64,000 nt of DNA from Apostichopus japonicus (taxonomy: Eukaryota; Echinodermata; Holothuroidea; Aspidochirotida; Stichopodidae), in the NCBI RefSeq assembly GCF_037975245.1, contig NC_092564.1:24922484-24986483 (forward strand). Reading direction: 5' to 3'. Positions within the stretch are counted from its first letter, which is position 1; each line of letters starts with the position of its first letter. Of the stretch, positions 41,971 to 54,671 are shown piece by piece. The position numbers were made by a program, and so were the translations under genes. Under the pieces are notes generated by a model that saw nothing but the letters and a program-made list of their open reading frames with translations, was not told the DNA's origin and did no database searches.

Positions 41971-44589
41971 AAACTTGTTCAGAGTAGCTTTTCCAATGGT
42001 CAATCCTTACTTTCCAATGTAAAGTATAGATATATTCTTTGTAATAATCTGCATTATAATACAAGTGCGTCACATGCCACACCATTTTCATTGTCCTTGA
42101 AGGTTAGTTAACACATTTGCGATACAGTGTCGACATGCATGGACATCAGCGATTAGCCCACGGTACCTTACTCCTCACAAGACGCCTGCTCATTCACTAA
42201 CAAATTGTTTTCGCGCCAATATTCTTTTCCATTTTCTAAGAAAACCGAAACAAGCTGTAACAACACAGAAGGTGAGTTAAACCGAAGAAGTCAAGAACGT
42301 CTTAGAAAGTCTTTAGAAAGTTCATTAAAGATTCATGAATATTTTAACACAATTTATAAAACAGTATATGCCATTGATAATTTGCATTGTAAATTTTCCC
42401 GACACACACGTTAACAACAAAAGTCCATATAGGCGTCTTGCAGTGATAAGATTGACACTAGCCTAGATTACGTTATAACTAACAGCTTTAAACTTCTGCC
42501 ACCGTCCTCTTCGGGAATTGGTATCCTTCGGTTGAACTTTATGCACCAAGAAATCTCACAGCTGCCGCGCTTTTTAGGCAGTAACGCATTCTTACAGAGG
42601 GTATAGGGATCAGAGGGCACTCTGTGATAAGAGTTCATTCTATATGCACTATTTCAACTTCAAAAATTTAGCAAAAACTTCATTTTTTTTTTTAAATCTC
42701 ACTGTGAAAATCTATCTTGCCATGAGTGCGACTGCGCATGCGGTTATTCCAATTCCGGGTCGCGCCAAGTGATACATACATCAACCCGTATGATATGTTG
42801 TACGTTACTTTTGTATACGATCTTGGATGTAACACAATCCCAAAAGTCAAGGACTGTAGGATTGAAGTTTTTTTGCGAACTTTCCTGAACTTGAAATACA
42901 ATTCCATGTGGTCAAGTATATCTCAGCGACTTTTTAAATGATGTATTATGCATATGCCATGCATTAGGAAAGATTGGTTAACCTTGTAACTCTATATAGA
43001 GTTTTACTCGGACACCGTTTTAGACTGTTTAAGGCAAACTTGTAATCTTTTGAAGATAACAATGATAATACCCTCAAAATAACATTTCATCGCATCGTTG
43101 AAAGTCCTACCGACTATTTGCCTGCACAGCGGACGTGTATTACTCCTGTACCGGTTAGCTGCATCCGTAATACCATATATGTGGTACATATCCACACCTG
43201 CTACGAAGGTTAACCGACTTCCTGATCAACAAGTTTCATTAATTTAGTAACAAACCTGCTGTAATCATGGAGGTACCTCCATGCTGTAATCAACATGGTA
43301 CGTTCAAAACTTTGTTTCTAAGTTTAGAAAGATCCAGAACCATATGGCTCTGTGAAGATCAACAGGATTGAGGACGCTATTTCGGATTGATGAAATTAGA
43401 CGAAACAGTGGTAAACATTTTGGCCGGGGATTCACCAAACAAGCTTTGAGATTTTTTTCTTTCTTTCTTTCTTCCTTCCTTCCTTTCGGTTTTTCTATGT
43501 TTTTTTAATTTTTTTATAGTTCTTTGTTTCAAATATATGAACTGTGGAAATCAAAACAATTGAAGAATCTTTAGGCCACGGTTTGTTTTTGCAGAGTAGC
43601 TTAGGAAAATCTAATTTTCGGGGAGTCTATATATATATAGTGGAAGGACTGGACCAGAGTCAACTTGACCAAATGCTCTCCGTGGGCCGCATGGAAAGAC
43701 GCCAACAATGGCAAACACGTTAGATCGGGGGGGGGGGGGGGCTTGCTCCTTGTGAACGTTCTACATAAGTTTTGTTGGGTGTTTACTGTTTAGAACACTA
43801 GCATGTGTGTGTGGTCTCACCCCGAGCTATTAATTCTCAGCACTCGTGCATGTAAAACATTTTATGTTCAGAAAGAATCTTAGGCTATTACTATATCATT
43901 TAACCAATATTAGGTAACAATAACAATGACAGTGACCGTAACAATGGAACTGACAATGGCAATAACAATGACAATGGCAATGACAATATAAAAAAATCTG
44001 GAAACGCAACGATCTAAAGCGCTTTAATTTACAATAACAGTTACAAGTACACCATTACATGAGTGCACCGACACAGTACTCCTCACAGGGTAACTCAGTT
44101 ATCCAGTGTTTTGAACTTTTGACGGAATGATCGGACTGACCCATTAAAGAGCTCGTTAACCACGGATTGAGGATATCATCGAAGTCGCTTACACTTTATC
44201 AATTTTCTCAATCCATTGCATGCCGTTTTCTTACAAACTAAGTGAGAATGGAGAATGGGGCATGACATAAGTATTCTTTTTGGAGAGGAGGAGAGGGTGG
44301 GGCAATTTGGGGGAGGGGGTATCAGAAAAAAGCATTTTTCAATGAAAATGCCAATAATACTTTAGAAGATAGTTGAGCGGGATTCAAATATGATAATAAA
44401 GAATATTTAACCTCGTAGCAAAGTACAAATAATTTACTGTACTATGATATTAATATGCCTGTAGTAAAGTAAATGACGTTTCTTTGGTATGAAACGTGCG
44501 TGCAGTGTTTCAAGATGTTAATCGACTAACGGTACCGTACATTGAGAATAGGCCCAGACGATAAATTCCAAGAAATAGATTAATTCATA
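41971..44589. other. Intergenic, minor repeats
   Basis: No gene recognised. Holds a CTTT/CCTT tract (43458-43485), a G run (43727-43741) and an irregular AACAATGRCAATGG hexanucleotide-like repeat (43915-43992). Confidence 0.5.
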
Positions 44590-45300
44590 ATCACTCTTCC
44601 TCAGTGCCCGGAAGGCCTTTTGCATACATTGCTTCCGGTTCATAGGTCCAACCAGCAGCGACGTTGGCCTCTTGAAATCATAGTGGTGCACATGGCCGCC
44701 TTTATTGAAACTAGCACTTCGCGATTAAGATAACTAAACCGGCCCCTTTACCACCTGACCCTGGCCGCACATTTGACTTATAGCTGCGGAGCCGGTATAC
44801 CGATAGCCTAGCCCGGGGGGGGGGTGGCGGATGGACCCACTGATTCACCGGCTCGGAACCAGTCCGCCGCCGTGTCCGAGGGGCCCAAGGCCATCGCTTA
44901 GTGGATGTGTCGAAGACGCCTATTTTCTGTCGGTCGCCAAATATGCAAGTCTTATCCGAAGCGCCGAAAAGCGCTGCTGGTTTCAAGGCCCAAGAGCCGC
45001 CGATTGGATCACTTAAAACGTTAGAAATTCATCCCTCAGTCCATCGCTGAGCCTGGTGAATATTTCCCTGTTCTTCGGATCCCTCTTCTTCAAAAATCAT
45101 CGTTTCGGTACTTTAATATGTTCCATATTAATGCATGTTATTCCGTATTTTACGTTCCTCAGCTCGCCCGGTCGGCCTCCGAAACCCCGATAACTATTTG
45201 CTTCTGAAGTGGCTCCTTGTACGACGAATTGATCATTTCCGTAATAACCAGAGATCCGGAGCTGCCTGGAGGCTGTTGTCAAAATACTAGCGGTCTAACA
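44590..45300 (+). promoter_or_regulatory. CpG-rich island upstream of amphiphysin
   Basis: GC content and CpG density rise sharply relative to flanks, especially 44700-45010. Motifs include CTTCCGG (ETS-type, about 44633), ATGGCCGCC (YY1-like, about 44693), and several GCCGCC/CGGCGG-type strings. It ends ~330 bp before the amphiphysin start codon, so it is the best candidate for the promoter and possibly an untranslated first exon. There are ~60- and ~90-codon frames on both strands without a recognised family. Confidence 0.4.
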
Positions 45301-45628
45301 GTTTACACATTTCCAAAACTAGGGGAGCTGTAACAGTGGGAGGGTCATACCCTATGTAGCATTTTTTCATATTTATTGCAGTTGAAATTTGAACCTTGCA
45401 AATGGAAACCCCCGAGGGTAATATTGCATTATTATTATTATTATTGCATGTATATCTCCCTTATTCCATAAGCCTTTTCAAGTTTAATCGGGTCATAAAT
45501 TTGCACTATCATACACATATCCAGATTTGCAGGAATGTCATCGGTTGCGTAGTTTTCCAGTGACCAGAAGTTTACCTTCACATCCTACACAATTAGCTAT
45601 ATTTACTGGTAACCGGTCACGAACAGAC

Positions 45629-45706
45629 ATGGCCGACAAAAGTGACAGTCCGTGGGGAAGAAAGTCCCTGGTTTTTCAAAAGCAATTCACCCGTTCTAAA
45701 GAGAAG
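45629..45706 (+). CDS. Amph: Amphiphysin/BIN1-family protein, exon 1
   Basis: Encodes residues 1-26, the N-terminal amphipathic helix (H0) of an N-BAR protein that inserts in membranes and helps bend them during endocytosis and tubule formation. The start is chosen because MADK...GRK aligns with the usual N-terminus of BIN1/amphiphysin, the context is favourable (G at -3 and +4), and the segment ends KQFTRSKEK like the vertebrate KKLTRAQEK. An in-frame ATG at 45527 would add 34 unrelated residues and is less likely; a splice acceptor-like TTTGCAG at 45525-45531 suggests the 5' UTR could be spliced. The donor is GTTTGA, weak beyond GT. Phase 0 joins exon 2. The C-terminal linker and SH3 exons are outside the window. 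Confidence 0.87.
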
Positions 45707-48319
45707 GTTTGATATCAGTTTAAAACTTAACCGTTAAATATCAATTTGATGATTCAAAGTCAAAATCATGTCATTTTATGTCGATATTTTGTTAGAACTC
45801 TTCCGGGTTGAAGCCGCCCTTACCGTGTATTGTAACTAGGCCTAAGTCACCGAGTTGGTCATCCCACTTGCACAGTCAATGTTACAAGTTTATGATGTTT
45901 AGGCTAGGCTGTTCAAAAGAACATGCAACCAACATGTTAGGCTAGTAACCAATATCGTGAACAAATTTTGGGTATTATTAACCTCCATCAAAATGAGTAA
46001 AATTATGAGTTGGTTCTGATATTGATGTTTTATCATTTTTCTCTTATGGCCTTGCGTAACATGTATGTAAAGGGAACAATACTCTTGTTTTCTTTACTTT
46101 CCTGTTCAGATTTTTCCCCAGTTTCAAGAAATACCATTGTGTATCTTACGATTAGATTGCCTTTATTAATGTTAGTGATTTAGCCTAGGCCTAGGCAATA
46201 CTTCGTAGGTATGCTTTACGATGTAACGTTACGTTTGCGACTTTATAGTGCAGTTTAACGAAGTTTTTAGTGTTAAGGATTGTGGCTAAATATGGCTGGC
46301 TTTGGTCTCTGGGAAAACTGTACAGTTGCTTTTCTCAAAGTAGGAAGAATTATTGAGACAAAACAATTTGGCTTTTGGCCTACAGTAACAGGATATGTAT
46401 AGGCCTAAGCATTGACTTCTGTAAGTTCAAGGAAATAAAATAATCAGCAAAACAAGTGCTATAATAATTACACTATGCGCTGGCAATTATATTTTGCGTG
46501 GCCACAAATTTAAAATCGGTTCAGATTTTGTCAGAAACTATATATATCTTGACTTTTGTCAAAGAATGATTTAGATATTAATAGGTAGGCTTACCAGTAA
46601 GAAAGAACGGCCTGAATAACACAAAATGATTAGGAGCAAATTCATTGTCCATGATTAGCTTAAAATAGTTGGTGTTGTGACTTAAATACTGCCTGATGAT
46701 ATTGAATTAGGCCTTTCCTTAGCCAAACTTGTATTTAATTCCCAGGAATTAAAGATTTTATGGTGTTTACAAAGACATCAAGGTTGTAGGCTATGTGTAC
46801 TATACCTCTCTCTGTGTACTGTAGCCAGTGCATTCGTTCAAATATGCATGCACAAACACGTGCAGGGGATCATTTACATGGTATCACATCGCAAAATGCT
46901 ATGCATATGGGAAAATTGCTGTAAAAAAATGTGCAAAAATACATAGCAGTTTTGCTACATAGGGACCATAGCATTTAGTAAAGGAAAGAAAAGAGCTTTC
47001 AATACTACTGTACAAAGTCTAAGTACTAAACTTCCCGGACATGTCAAGATTAATTGAATGACATTACCATGGTGATAAAGATTTCCTTTTGTCGACCCGA
47101 TTATGATGTGACTGAATCATGTTATTTCACCACTTTTGTCGAAACATTGGTCACTGATGCATTTAAATTTGGAAGTTTCGTTTCAATCACAAGAAATCAC
47201 ATATCAGCTCTTGACTAGCATGTCACATTGAAAATGTTGTGACTTGTTTAGGTAATCTCGTTTCTCCTTTGAATGTGATAGGGCATCTTCTATGAGATTG
47301 TAGTTTCTATGAATGGTTACCCTCCACAATAATTACCAGATGTTGAATGCTCAGTACAGTATATGCTTCTTTCCTGGGTGCAAACTTGCACTTAGTTTGT
47401 GATCATGCAATGGATATTTTTATATTTTTATTGGGGGGGGGGGGAGGCTTTTGGCTTATTTTATTTTGTAGGTTGAATAGAAATGACTAGTTGTATGAAC
47501 TGTTTAACTTTGCAGTGTATTTTTATTTTAAAGCAAAGTTGGTGATGAGTATAGTGTGTGTACATACTCATTTACGCTTTTGCTTCGTAGGTGGCACAGA
47601 TCGCTTCTCAGTCCGCTGAAGTCCTTTTCTTTAGACTAAACTTTTAATCCTTTTTGCTGTTTCATTTCCGTTGTACATACAGTTATAATATATACCACTT
47701 GTTACTACTAATGTGTTTGTTGAACAATACTTACGTCAGTATCATCCCCTGTGGTATGCTTCAATATCAGCCAGCGTTTTAAGTCACTGAATCAAGTCTC
47801 CAGTTGACTCTAGTCAAATTTTGTGGCACTTTTGCATCTTGCCCCAAAAAGACTCAGTCAAAGCAAGAGACTTTAGATAATGGAAAGGAATTGAGTCCCT
47901 CTTTTTCTAGACGAAAAAAAAGAGTAGAAAATCAGTGCCGCTATGTACTAACCACAGTACTAACGTCAGTGTATATTATTGTGACATTAATAGTGTTCCT
48001 AAGCTATGTGCACAGTAAACTGAGGTCAACTTAAAGACAGGTTACTGAAAGGCTATAGAGTTAGTTAGGATTCACTCGTTCGTTCATTTGTTTGTTCGTG
48101 GCAACTTTGTCAAGTCAGCTACTGACTTAAGTTCACTCAGACAGTTTGTTTACTTGACATTGTTTTCTTGATTTGAAAATGTTCCTGAGTGACTAAATGC
48201 AAATTGGTAAATTAAGTGACTCAGGTTGTGACTCATTCCACCACAGTTGAATGAGACCTAAACCAACAGTAACTCATTGCAACACTGATATCAGCCGGAT
48301 GTCTGAGGATATCATTACA

Positions 48320-49345
48320 GTACGTGTAAGATGGTCAATATCAACCTATAACAGTACGTGTGCATTCTCACCACTAGTATTGTCTACCTGCACTGTAGTA
48401 TTTACAATGGTACTGTACTGCTGGGAGGGGGGGGGGGAAGGGCATGAGGGAATGTGCACCCCCGGAAAAAATGTTCGGTGTCTTAATGAAACTTCCCATG
48501 TCCAAAAAACAAAAGAAGGAAGTTTTTTACTTCCATAATGTTTTAACTTTTTGACAACTATCTGACTTCCATAGAATATAATTCACTTACATCTACCTCC
48601 AATATTGATCATGAGATTTGATGTAAGTTCTGGAAATGATGAAAAATGAAAAGCTTCAGAGGGTCTGGCGACCTTCACCCCACTAGCGGTCCTATGGCAG
48701 CCCCTGGACCCCATGGCTGACATGGCGTCTGGCCTCCGGTGCAAGCTTGGATTAACCTCATTCTCTGCCCGCCCCCCAAAAAAGTGTTGAGCAATCTCTT
48801 TTTATTTTGTCCCCTCCCTCACTTCCACATGTCTGGCGATGCCACTGAGTAAATTTACAGACTGAATTATGTTCAATATCAGCCTGCAACAGAATGTGTG
48901 CATTCTTACAATTTAGTGATAACCTGGCCACAGTAATAACGATATGTTAGTGTGGTAAATATCAGTCATATAGCAGCATGTGTACGTTCTTACAGTACAG
49001 GGTTAGCTTTACCTATGGCAATTAAGCTACTGTAAGAACGTAAAATATATCTACTTGTGGTAATATTGTATATATGTGTAACTTCTTACAGTGCACAGGC
49101 CACAGGGTTAACCTTAACTATGGTAATTAAGCTAAGTACTGTAATATTGTAAAATATATCTACTTGTGGTAATATTTTATGTGTACATTCTTACATTTCA
49201 CAGAGTTAACCTTAACTATGGTAAGCTTCTGTGAGATGTCAAATACATATATCTACCTGTGGTAATATTGTACTGTATGTCTGCATTCTTACAGTACAAG
49301 TGTTAACTTGTACACCACAGTAATTGTAATATGTAAGAGTGGTTA
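48320..49345 (+). repeat. Degenerate ~115-bp tandem repeat in intron 1
   Basis: Recurring phrases include AATATCA(A/G)CCT, GTGTGCATTCTTACAGT, GGTTAACCTTAACTATGGTA, and ATATATCTAC(T/C)TGTGGTAATATT. Units are clearest at 48960-49300. An earlier unit (48320-48420) is separated from the rest by an insertion of G-rich and unrelated sequence. Confidence 0.75.
48650..48850. mobile_element. Probable degraded DNA-transposon remnant
   Basis: Interrupts the intron 1 tandem array. The right edge GTCTGGCGATGCCACTG reads, in reverse, CAGTGGCATCGCCAGAC, a hAT-style terminus; the left edge CAGAGGGTCTGGCGACC is only loosely similar. I could not find a target duplication. Confidence 0.3.
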
Positions 49346-51447
49346 GTAATAGCCTATAACAGTATCTCTGTTACCGATTAACAAGTCATAGAACTGTTTT
49401 ACTTCCCTTTCCCCAATGTAGTATCCTGGAACACCCAAAATACTAAACCATTTCCTGCCTATACACATATCTGCAATAAAATTGAAGTTGGGTTTTGGGA
49501 AATTACGCACAGTGCTGTTTACATACAGTATTTGTGCAATGTGTACTGTCTGTAGGTACCATGTGAGAATGCTTTAAATCCACTTTTAACCAGGGGAAGC
49601 ATAAAATATTTTATATACCTTACTTAACAACTCTGTGTTAGTTAATATTTAAGTCTATCGGTTGTGATCATACAGTAATTCTGTTTACCCTGGACATAAC
49701 ATCACTTCCTTTCATATCATTTCCTACACTCTACTGTACAGTAGATACTGTACAGTACTGTAGGTACAGAGTGTACCTGTAGCTTGTAGAAAGTACAAAA
49801 TCTACAGGTTTCACCTTCCGGTCTATGTATAGTATTCCTTGAAATAGACTTATCCTGTCCAGGGTTTATAGCCTTTTATAAAAACATTTTTTATAAGAAT
49901 TCCAGATTGATGCATTGTGAAAGAGTACAGTTTTGTGTGTTCACCTCTATGCAGTTTTAACTTCTGGTTGACCAGTACTGTATATATTTTGCAACACACA
50001 CATTATCTGTAATGTCTGAAGGTCACCGTTGTGTAAGTTTTTAGACACACATTGTCTAATTTGAACAGTATTTATAGGACCAATCTTTTTAGAATTATGC
50101 CTAATGATTTTGTTTACAGAGTTGGTTAAGTTTTTGACAAAATAGGATGGAGTCATACTGTACCTGGAAAAAAAATTATGCCTTTCAAGTAGACCTAATG
50201 AGAGAAAAAGTTCTCTTTCTTTGTACGAGAACTATGCTTTGTAGATTGATTTTTCTCCAAGATTAATTTTTCTCCAAGATTGATTTTTCTCCAAAATCTA
50301 AATATGATGTCCTGTTTATTATGGGAAATTAGACTGTGGTAGTGGATAAATGTATATATGATTATGGATAAACTTGGTATAAAACAGCTATCAAATACTG
50401 TATGCATAATGCATAAATTTACCATTTTACCGACATTCCAACTCGGGAAACGAAAAATCATGCATAATGCAGGAACTTGCTGCACAGATTTATAAGGTTT
50501 GGGATCACCCACATGTACAGTATTTAGCATAACGTAGCATCGGTCTTGAATAATCTTCCAAGGTACATCCGTGACTTTTCCGAATTTGCACAGTTGAAAA
50601 AAAACCTGGAATCTTCCAAATGGGGAAGTCTTTGGATTAAACGTTTTGCTAAATCATCACAGTGATTGTTATAATAAAACTCTACGTAATACATACTCGG
50701 TGACTAAAATCTATTTCCGTTCACACTGTGAACTGTAGCAGTCTACTCACTTTTTTGTTCACTACAGTATTTTGATCTCTGTCATTGCGGTGTCAAGGTC
50801 TGTCACGCATCAATGCTTGCAGTTTGCATACAGTCATCTGAATATATGATACATGTCTGTGTGTTTGTGTGTCTGTATGTACAACAGTACAGTATATATG
50901 TACATCTCGGAAATAATTTGTAGGAAAAAGCAAAAAAGTGATGTGTTTTAGAAGGATATGTATTGTCACTTGTGTTACAAGTATGGAGACAAATTTCTGT
51001 ACGCTTTTTCACCTGAAAATGCCGCATACACATAAGAAGTGTAAACGTGTTTACTGTACCTGACCATCAAATAGGCTAGAAAGAAATATTGGGGTAATGT
51101 TTATTCCAGCTCACCGTGTCTGTAGTCCACCAAAGTCGCACCTGTAGGGAACTGTGAAGATAAGACATATAACGTAAGGGTTTGCAAGTTGCAACTGATA
51201 CGATGAAACGTAACATGGAATTTGTGGGACACAGAATGTCCTGTACAACACTAGGCAGCAGGTAATGACTTGCTGATACTGTTAAGTGGCAGAACACAGA
51301 CAGTGGTTGTTTCTACATGTACTGAATAGTATTGAACTCTGTATAATTATGCTTAGATTCATTTCAAGACATCAATGCTTGGGTCAGAGACACAAATTTA
51401 CCAACTACGCAAAAACAGGGAATTTTTTGCATCCAAATTTGTCATAC

Positions 51448-51605
51448 GAGTTTTGAAGGCCCTCAACTTTGTCTCTTATTTAAACTACTATCGATCCTGT
51501 GTGCATACCAAAATTGCTACTGTACCTGTACATCTTTGCACAGTTTGTAAAGTAATTTGTCCATTTCCCATTCGGTATTTTGCTATTCTATACCGGTTTC
51601 CCAAA
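51448..51605 (+). repeat. Dispersed intronic repeat, member 1
   Basis: Matches 57893-58012: TTTTGAAGG(C/N)CTC(A)A, TTTGTCTCTTAT, ACTACT-GAT-C, GTACATCTT, and ATA-TTTTGCGAT/ATACCGG. A weaker third member lies near 63629-63690. Confidence 0.6.
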
Positions 51606-52593
51606 AATGTGGCAGTAATCTAAGACAGGAGCAAGTGGCATCCTGTACTGGTCACGGATGGCAAAATAGAATGTAGCCTGGATTACTTTCATAGTTTTCA
51701 TTCATGAGTCAGGAATAACTACCTCGTTTCGTATCTTCTCACCGTTTGAAGTGACTTGACTATACAAGTATAAACCATCAAGAAGTGCCTAAAATACAAA
51801 GGACGACATGAAACGTGTAATTTCTAAAGGTGAATTGTCCGTCGAGACTAAAGATGAACTCTTTCTGACTGTGCCATGCTATAAATACAATGTTTGAATA
51901 GCTGTAGAAATACTGTATCCAGAAAGCACTAATTGTATTGTACAGTACATTTGACAGTTGTGTTTGAGTTTTGTGCTTCTCCATTGTTTGATCAATTGTC
52001 TAATATTCTTTGCAAGTAATCAATCATATACTGGTAATTACAGAATCAGTACAAGTGATGGACATGTCGTTAAGTACATAAATTGACAATAACGTGAAAT
52101 ATTCGAGATATTTAAAATTATACATATATACGTAGTAAATGGTGTACATTCTCACCAAGAACGTGCTATGTCGTTCACAGTTAATTCACTATTTAGCAAT
52201 TGCCGTCTTTTCAAAGGTTGAGTAAACACGTGATGTTAAATCTTGACGTTTAACTCTTGTACTGTAATTTAATACATGTTGATACTTTACATATGACAGC
52301 AGTACCCTCATATTTTGCCACAAATTTGAGAGAAATAACAATCAAACCTGTTCTAATGTATATCTCTCGTTTATGGGATGCTGAAATTTCAATTCTACAA
52401 TTAATGTAGTACAGTATGCTGCATTAACCTGCAGAACAAAGGATTTAAATTTGCACCATGGTCGTCATACAGATTTAAAGGTCTTTTTAGATAGCATGAT
52501 TCCTTTGTTCAATGTCTTTAATCGACCACACAGTTTCTATGAGTGAACAAACAGATTTTCACACGGCCCTCTTTGCCTCGTCCTCATTTTCAG

Positions 52594-52729
52594 GTTTTGC
52601 AGAAACTTGGAAAGTCGGATGAGACCCGAGATGAAATCTTTGAATGCTACACCCAAAACTTGACAACCCAGATAGCAAATGCTTCGAAGCTAAACAAGGA
52701 AGTGAAGAACTACCAAGCTTGCTGCAGAG
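52594..52729 (+). CDS. Amph: Amphiphysin exon 2 (BAR helix 1, first part)
   Basis: Residues 27-71 plus the first base of codon 72. It starts VLQKLGKSDETRDE, the highly conserved start of the amphiphysin BAR helix 1. K33 corresponds to human BIN1 K35, a residue mutated in centronuclear myopathy. It ends ...KNYQACCR and splices through a GAG/GTAAGG donor (phase 1). Exon length is 136 nt. Confidence 0.95.
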
Positions 52730-52932
52730 GTAAGGAAAGAAGCAATATTAGATACTGTATATATATATATATACAGTATATGTACAGTATGTTTATATTG
52801 TCCCACTCATTGCCGTTTCGAATACCCAAATGATTCGCAAATCACTTTCAGTTGGAGAGCGTCGTGATTCATCTCTATATAAAACATGTCAGCAAACGAG
52901 ACAAGTACAGTATTGCTTGAGATAGGCGGTGG

Positions 52933-53120
52933 TGCCTACAGTGGGAAGACAACCTCCCTTGACTGGTTTCATGAACCTCTGGACATGTGTAATGTCCGTG
53001 GTTAAGGTGTCCACATACAGAGCTGGAGTCCCAGATTCGAATCCGGAATGTAGGCTGGAAGTTCTTTAACCGTTCTCTGTTTTCCTCCAGCTCATTGCCG
53101 TTTCAAATATCTATGTATAG
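52933..53120 (+). mobile_element. tRNA-derived SINE, family 2, copy 2
   Basis: Collinear with 3619-3795: GCCTACAGTGG, CTCTGGACAT, GTCCGTGGTTA(A)GGTGTCC, box B-like GATTCGAATCC (53034-53044), GTAGGCTGG, TTTTCC...CTCATTGCCGTTTCAAATA. Box A has decayed. The 52800-52835 fragment ACTCATTGCCGTTTCGAAT is another 3' tail of the same family. Confidence 0.65.
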
Positions 53121-53509
53121 ATACATATATATGTATTAAAGTATCATTGATAGTCTAAAATAAAGGAAATTGTCCTACTCAATAACGCAATATGATACCT
53201 CACTGTATGAAGACAGGTAGGCGGAAGTGGGAAGTATTTTACATTGATTATTCAGGAGCAGTTATCTTATACAGTAATCAGATGTGAACTTTGAATGTTT
53301 AATCTGTGATAAAATAATCCATAGTGTTTGTCACATTGTTTCCCCATTGCCATATGTGCAGTAGGGTCAACATGTTTCTTGGAAGCCTACAGTAGTATAC
53401 TGATGAGGTTGTTTATATTAAGGTGCAGTAATCTAGTTTGTGTTAAATTGACTGTAATGGATAGGTTTAACTTTTCGGTTTCGTTGCGGAAGGCTCTGTA
53501 ACCTTTGCA

Positions 53510-54235
53510 GTCATGCTGGCGTGTGTGTGTATGTATGTATGTGACGGCTAGCTTGTACACACGATATCTCAACAAACACAAGCTGAATCAATGTCATAAT
53601 TGGTAGGTAGGTTCCCTACGATGAGTAGATTGTGTTTGGTTCCCATGCCATGAATATTAATAAATGGGCAGGGCTTAACGTAAACTCTGGTTCATACTGG
53701 TACGGTAATGTTTGTACATAATAAGCACACTTTCATGACGTCTCCAACTTTATGTAATTAATATTTCATCAAATTGCAAGAAATGGCTTTTAACACAAGA
53801 CATGGTTTTCATCCGTGGCATATGAGGTTTATCACACTACATTTGTAAAATCTACCTCTTTGTTTTTGGTGTGCATTTCATGAATATTAATCAGTGAACA
53901 TAAAATTCTTTCTCAGATATCTCTGAAATGGTATGTCTAATTAGCTTTATACATGTACTTGGATAATAAAATGTAAGTATATAGATACATGTTTATGGGA
54001 TCATAAAAGTTGACCTCATTAATATTCATGCATGTATCTCTTTTAATACTATGTCACTAAATAGACTTTGCCGACATGATAACTGATTCCTGGTACAGTC
54101 CTTTATATGTTGCCGCATTAGGCAATAGATAATCCCTCTTCATTCTGGTGTGCACAAGTTTATGAATATTAACATGTATGGCTTACCACACTATGAATAT
54201 GTTTGGGCATCGGAACCACTAAACGTTCCGTCTAT
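53510..54235 (+). repeat. Partial copy of the intron 5 GTGTG/AACTCAACAA repeat family
   Basis: Starts with GGCGTGTGTGTGT and GTGACGGCTAGCTTGTACACACGATA, then GATGAGTAGATT and CATGAATATTAATAA, in the same order as the copies at 58485-58640 and 60598-60740. CATGAATATTAA-like motifs recur to about 54180. Confidence 0.65.
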
Positions 54236-54671
54236 TTTCGGTTAACACATCCGTTCTGTGCTGTTCATTGAAACAAGCTGCTTTTGGTTTTACTTCTCGT
54301 AAGTTTTTCTTACTAATATTTCTTAGATCTTTGATCAAACCAGTTCACTGTCTAGACTCTTTTTTTCTTTCACAATGACCAAAACTTGCGATTCATCACA
54401 GATTACATTTCGTTTCATTTCATTTATTGATTTGTTTGATCACAACATTCAGATGATGAATAATAAGCACATATAAAAGTAACAAAAATACAGAGAGTTG
54501 TGAAAGGAAATGCTCCAAAAAAAAACCTTTATGGCTTAACGAGTACTTAACTTTTGAACATTGATGATGCTCATGCAGATTTTTGAACTACAGCATTTTT
54601 TTTTGGGGGGGGGGGGTCGGCAATACCAATTTGTCATTGTGAGTTATGGCCAAACAAGTAGTGAGAAGTTA

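Larger units (their letters stand above)
45707..52593 (+). other. Amph: Amphiphysin intron 1 (6.9 kb)
   Basis: GT...TTTCAG. Contains a degenerate ~115-bp tandem repeat (48320-49345), a probable degraded element at 48650-48850, many CTGTACAGTA-type palindromes around 49735-49790, three ~20-bp TTTTTCTCCAAGATT units (50245-50295), and member 1 of a dispersed pair (51448-51605). A 76-codon frame at 47804-48034 with one hydrophobic segment is not convincing as an exon. Confidence 0.8.

Noticed and set aside
44711-45016. rRNA or coding exon in the CpG-rich block
   Set aside because: I compared it from memory with 18S/28S landmarks and found no match; neither strand gives a recognisable domain.
45527-45628. 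Upstream in-frame ATG extending amphiphysin by 34 residues
   Set aside because: The extension is unlike any amphiphysin N-terminus, while the ATG at 45629 gives the expected H0 start and has better context.
47804-48034. 76-codon frame with one hydrophobic segment (YIIVTLIVFL)
   Set aside because: Lies inside amphiphysin intron 1, has no recognised family and no supporting signals; a chance frame is the simpler reading.
52933-53120. CRISPR-like or structured direct repeats
   Set aside because: The repeated words belong to a SINE; no regular repeat-spacer pattern exists anywhere in the window.
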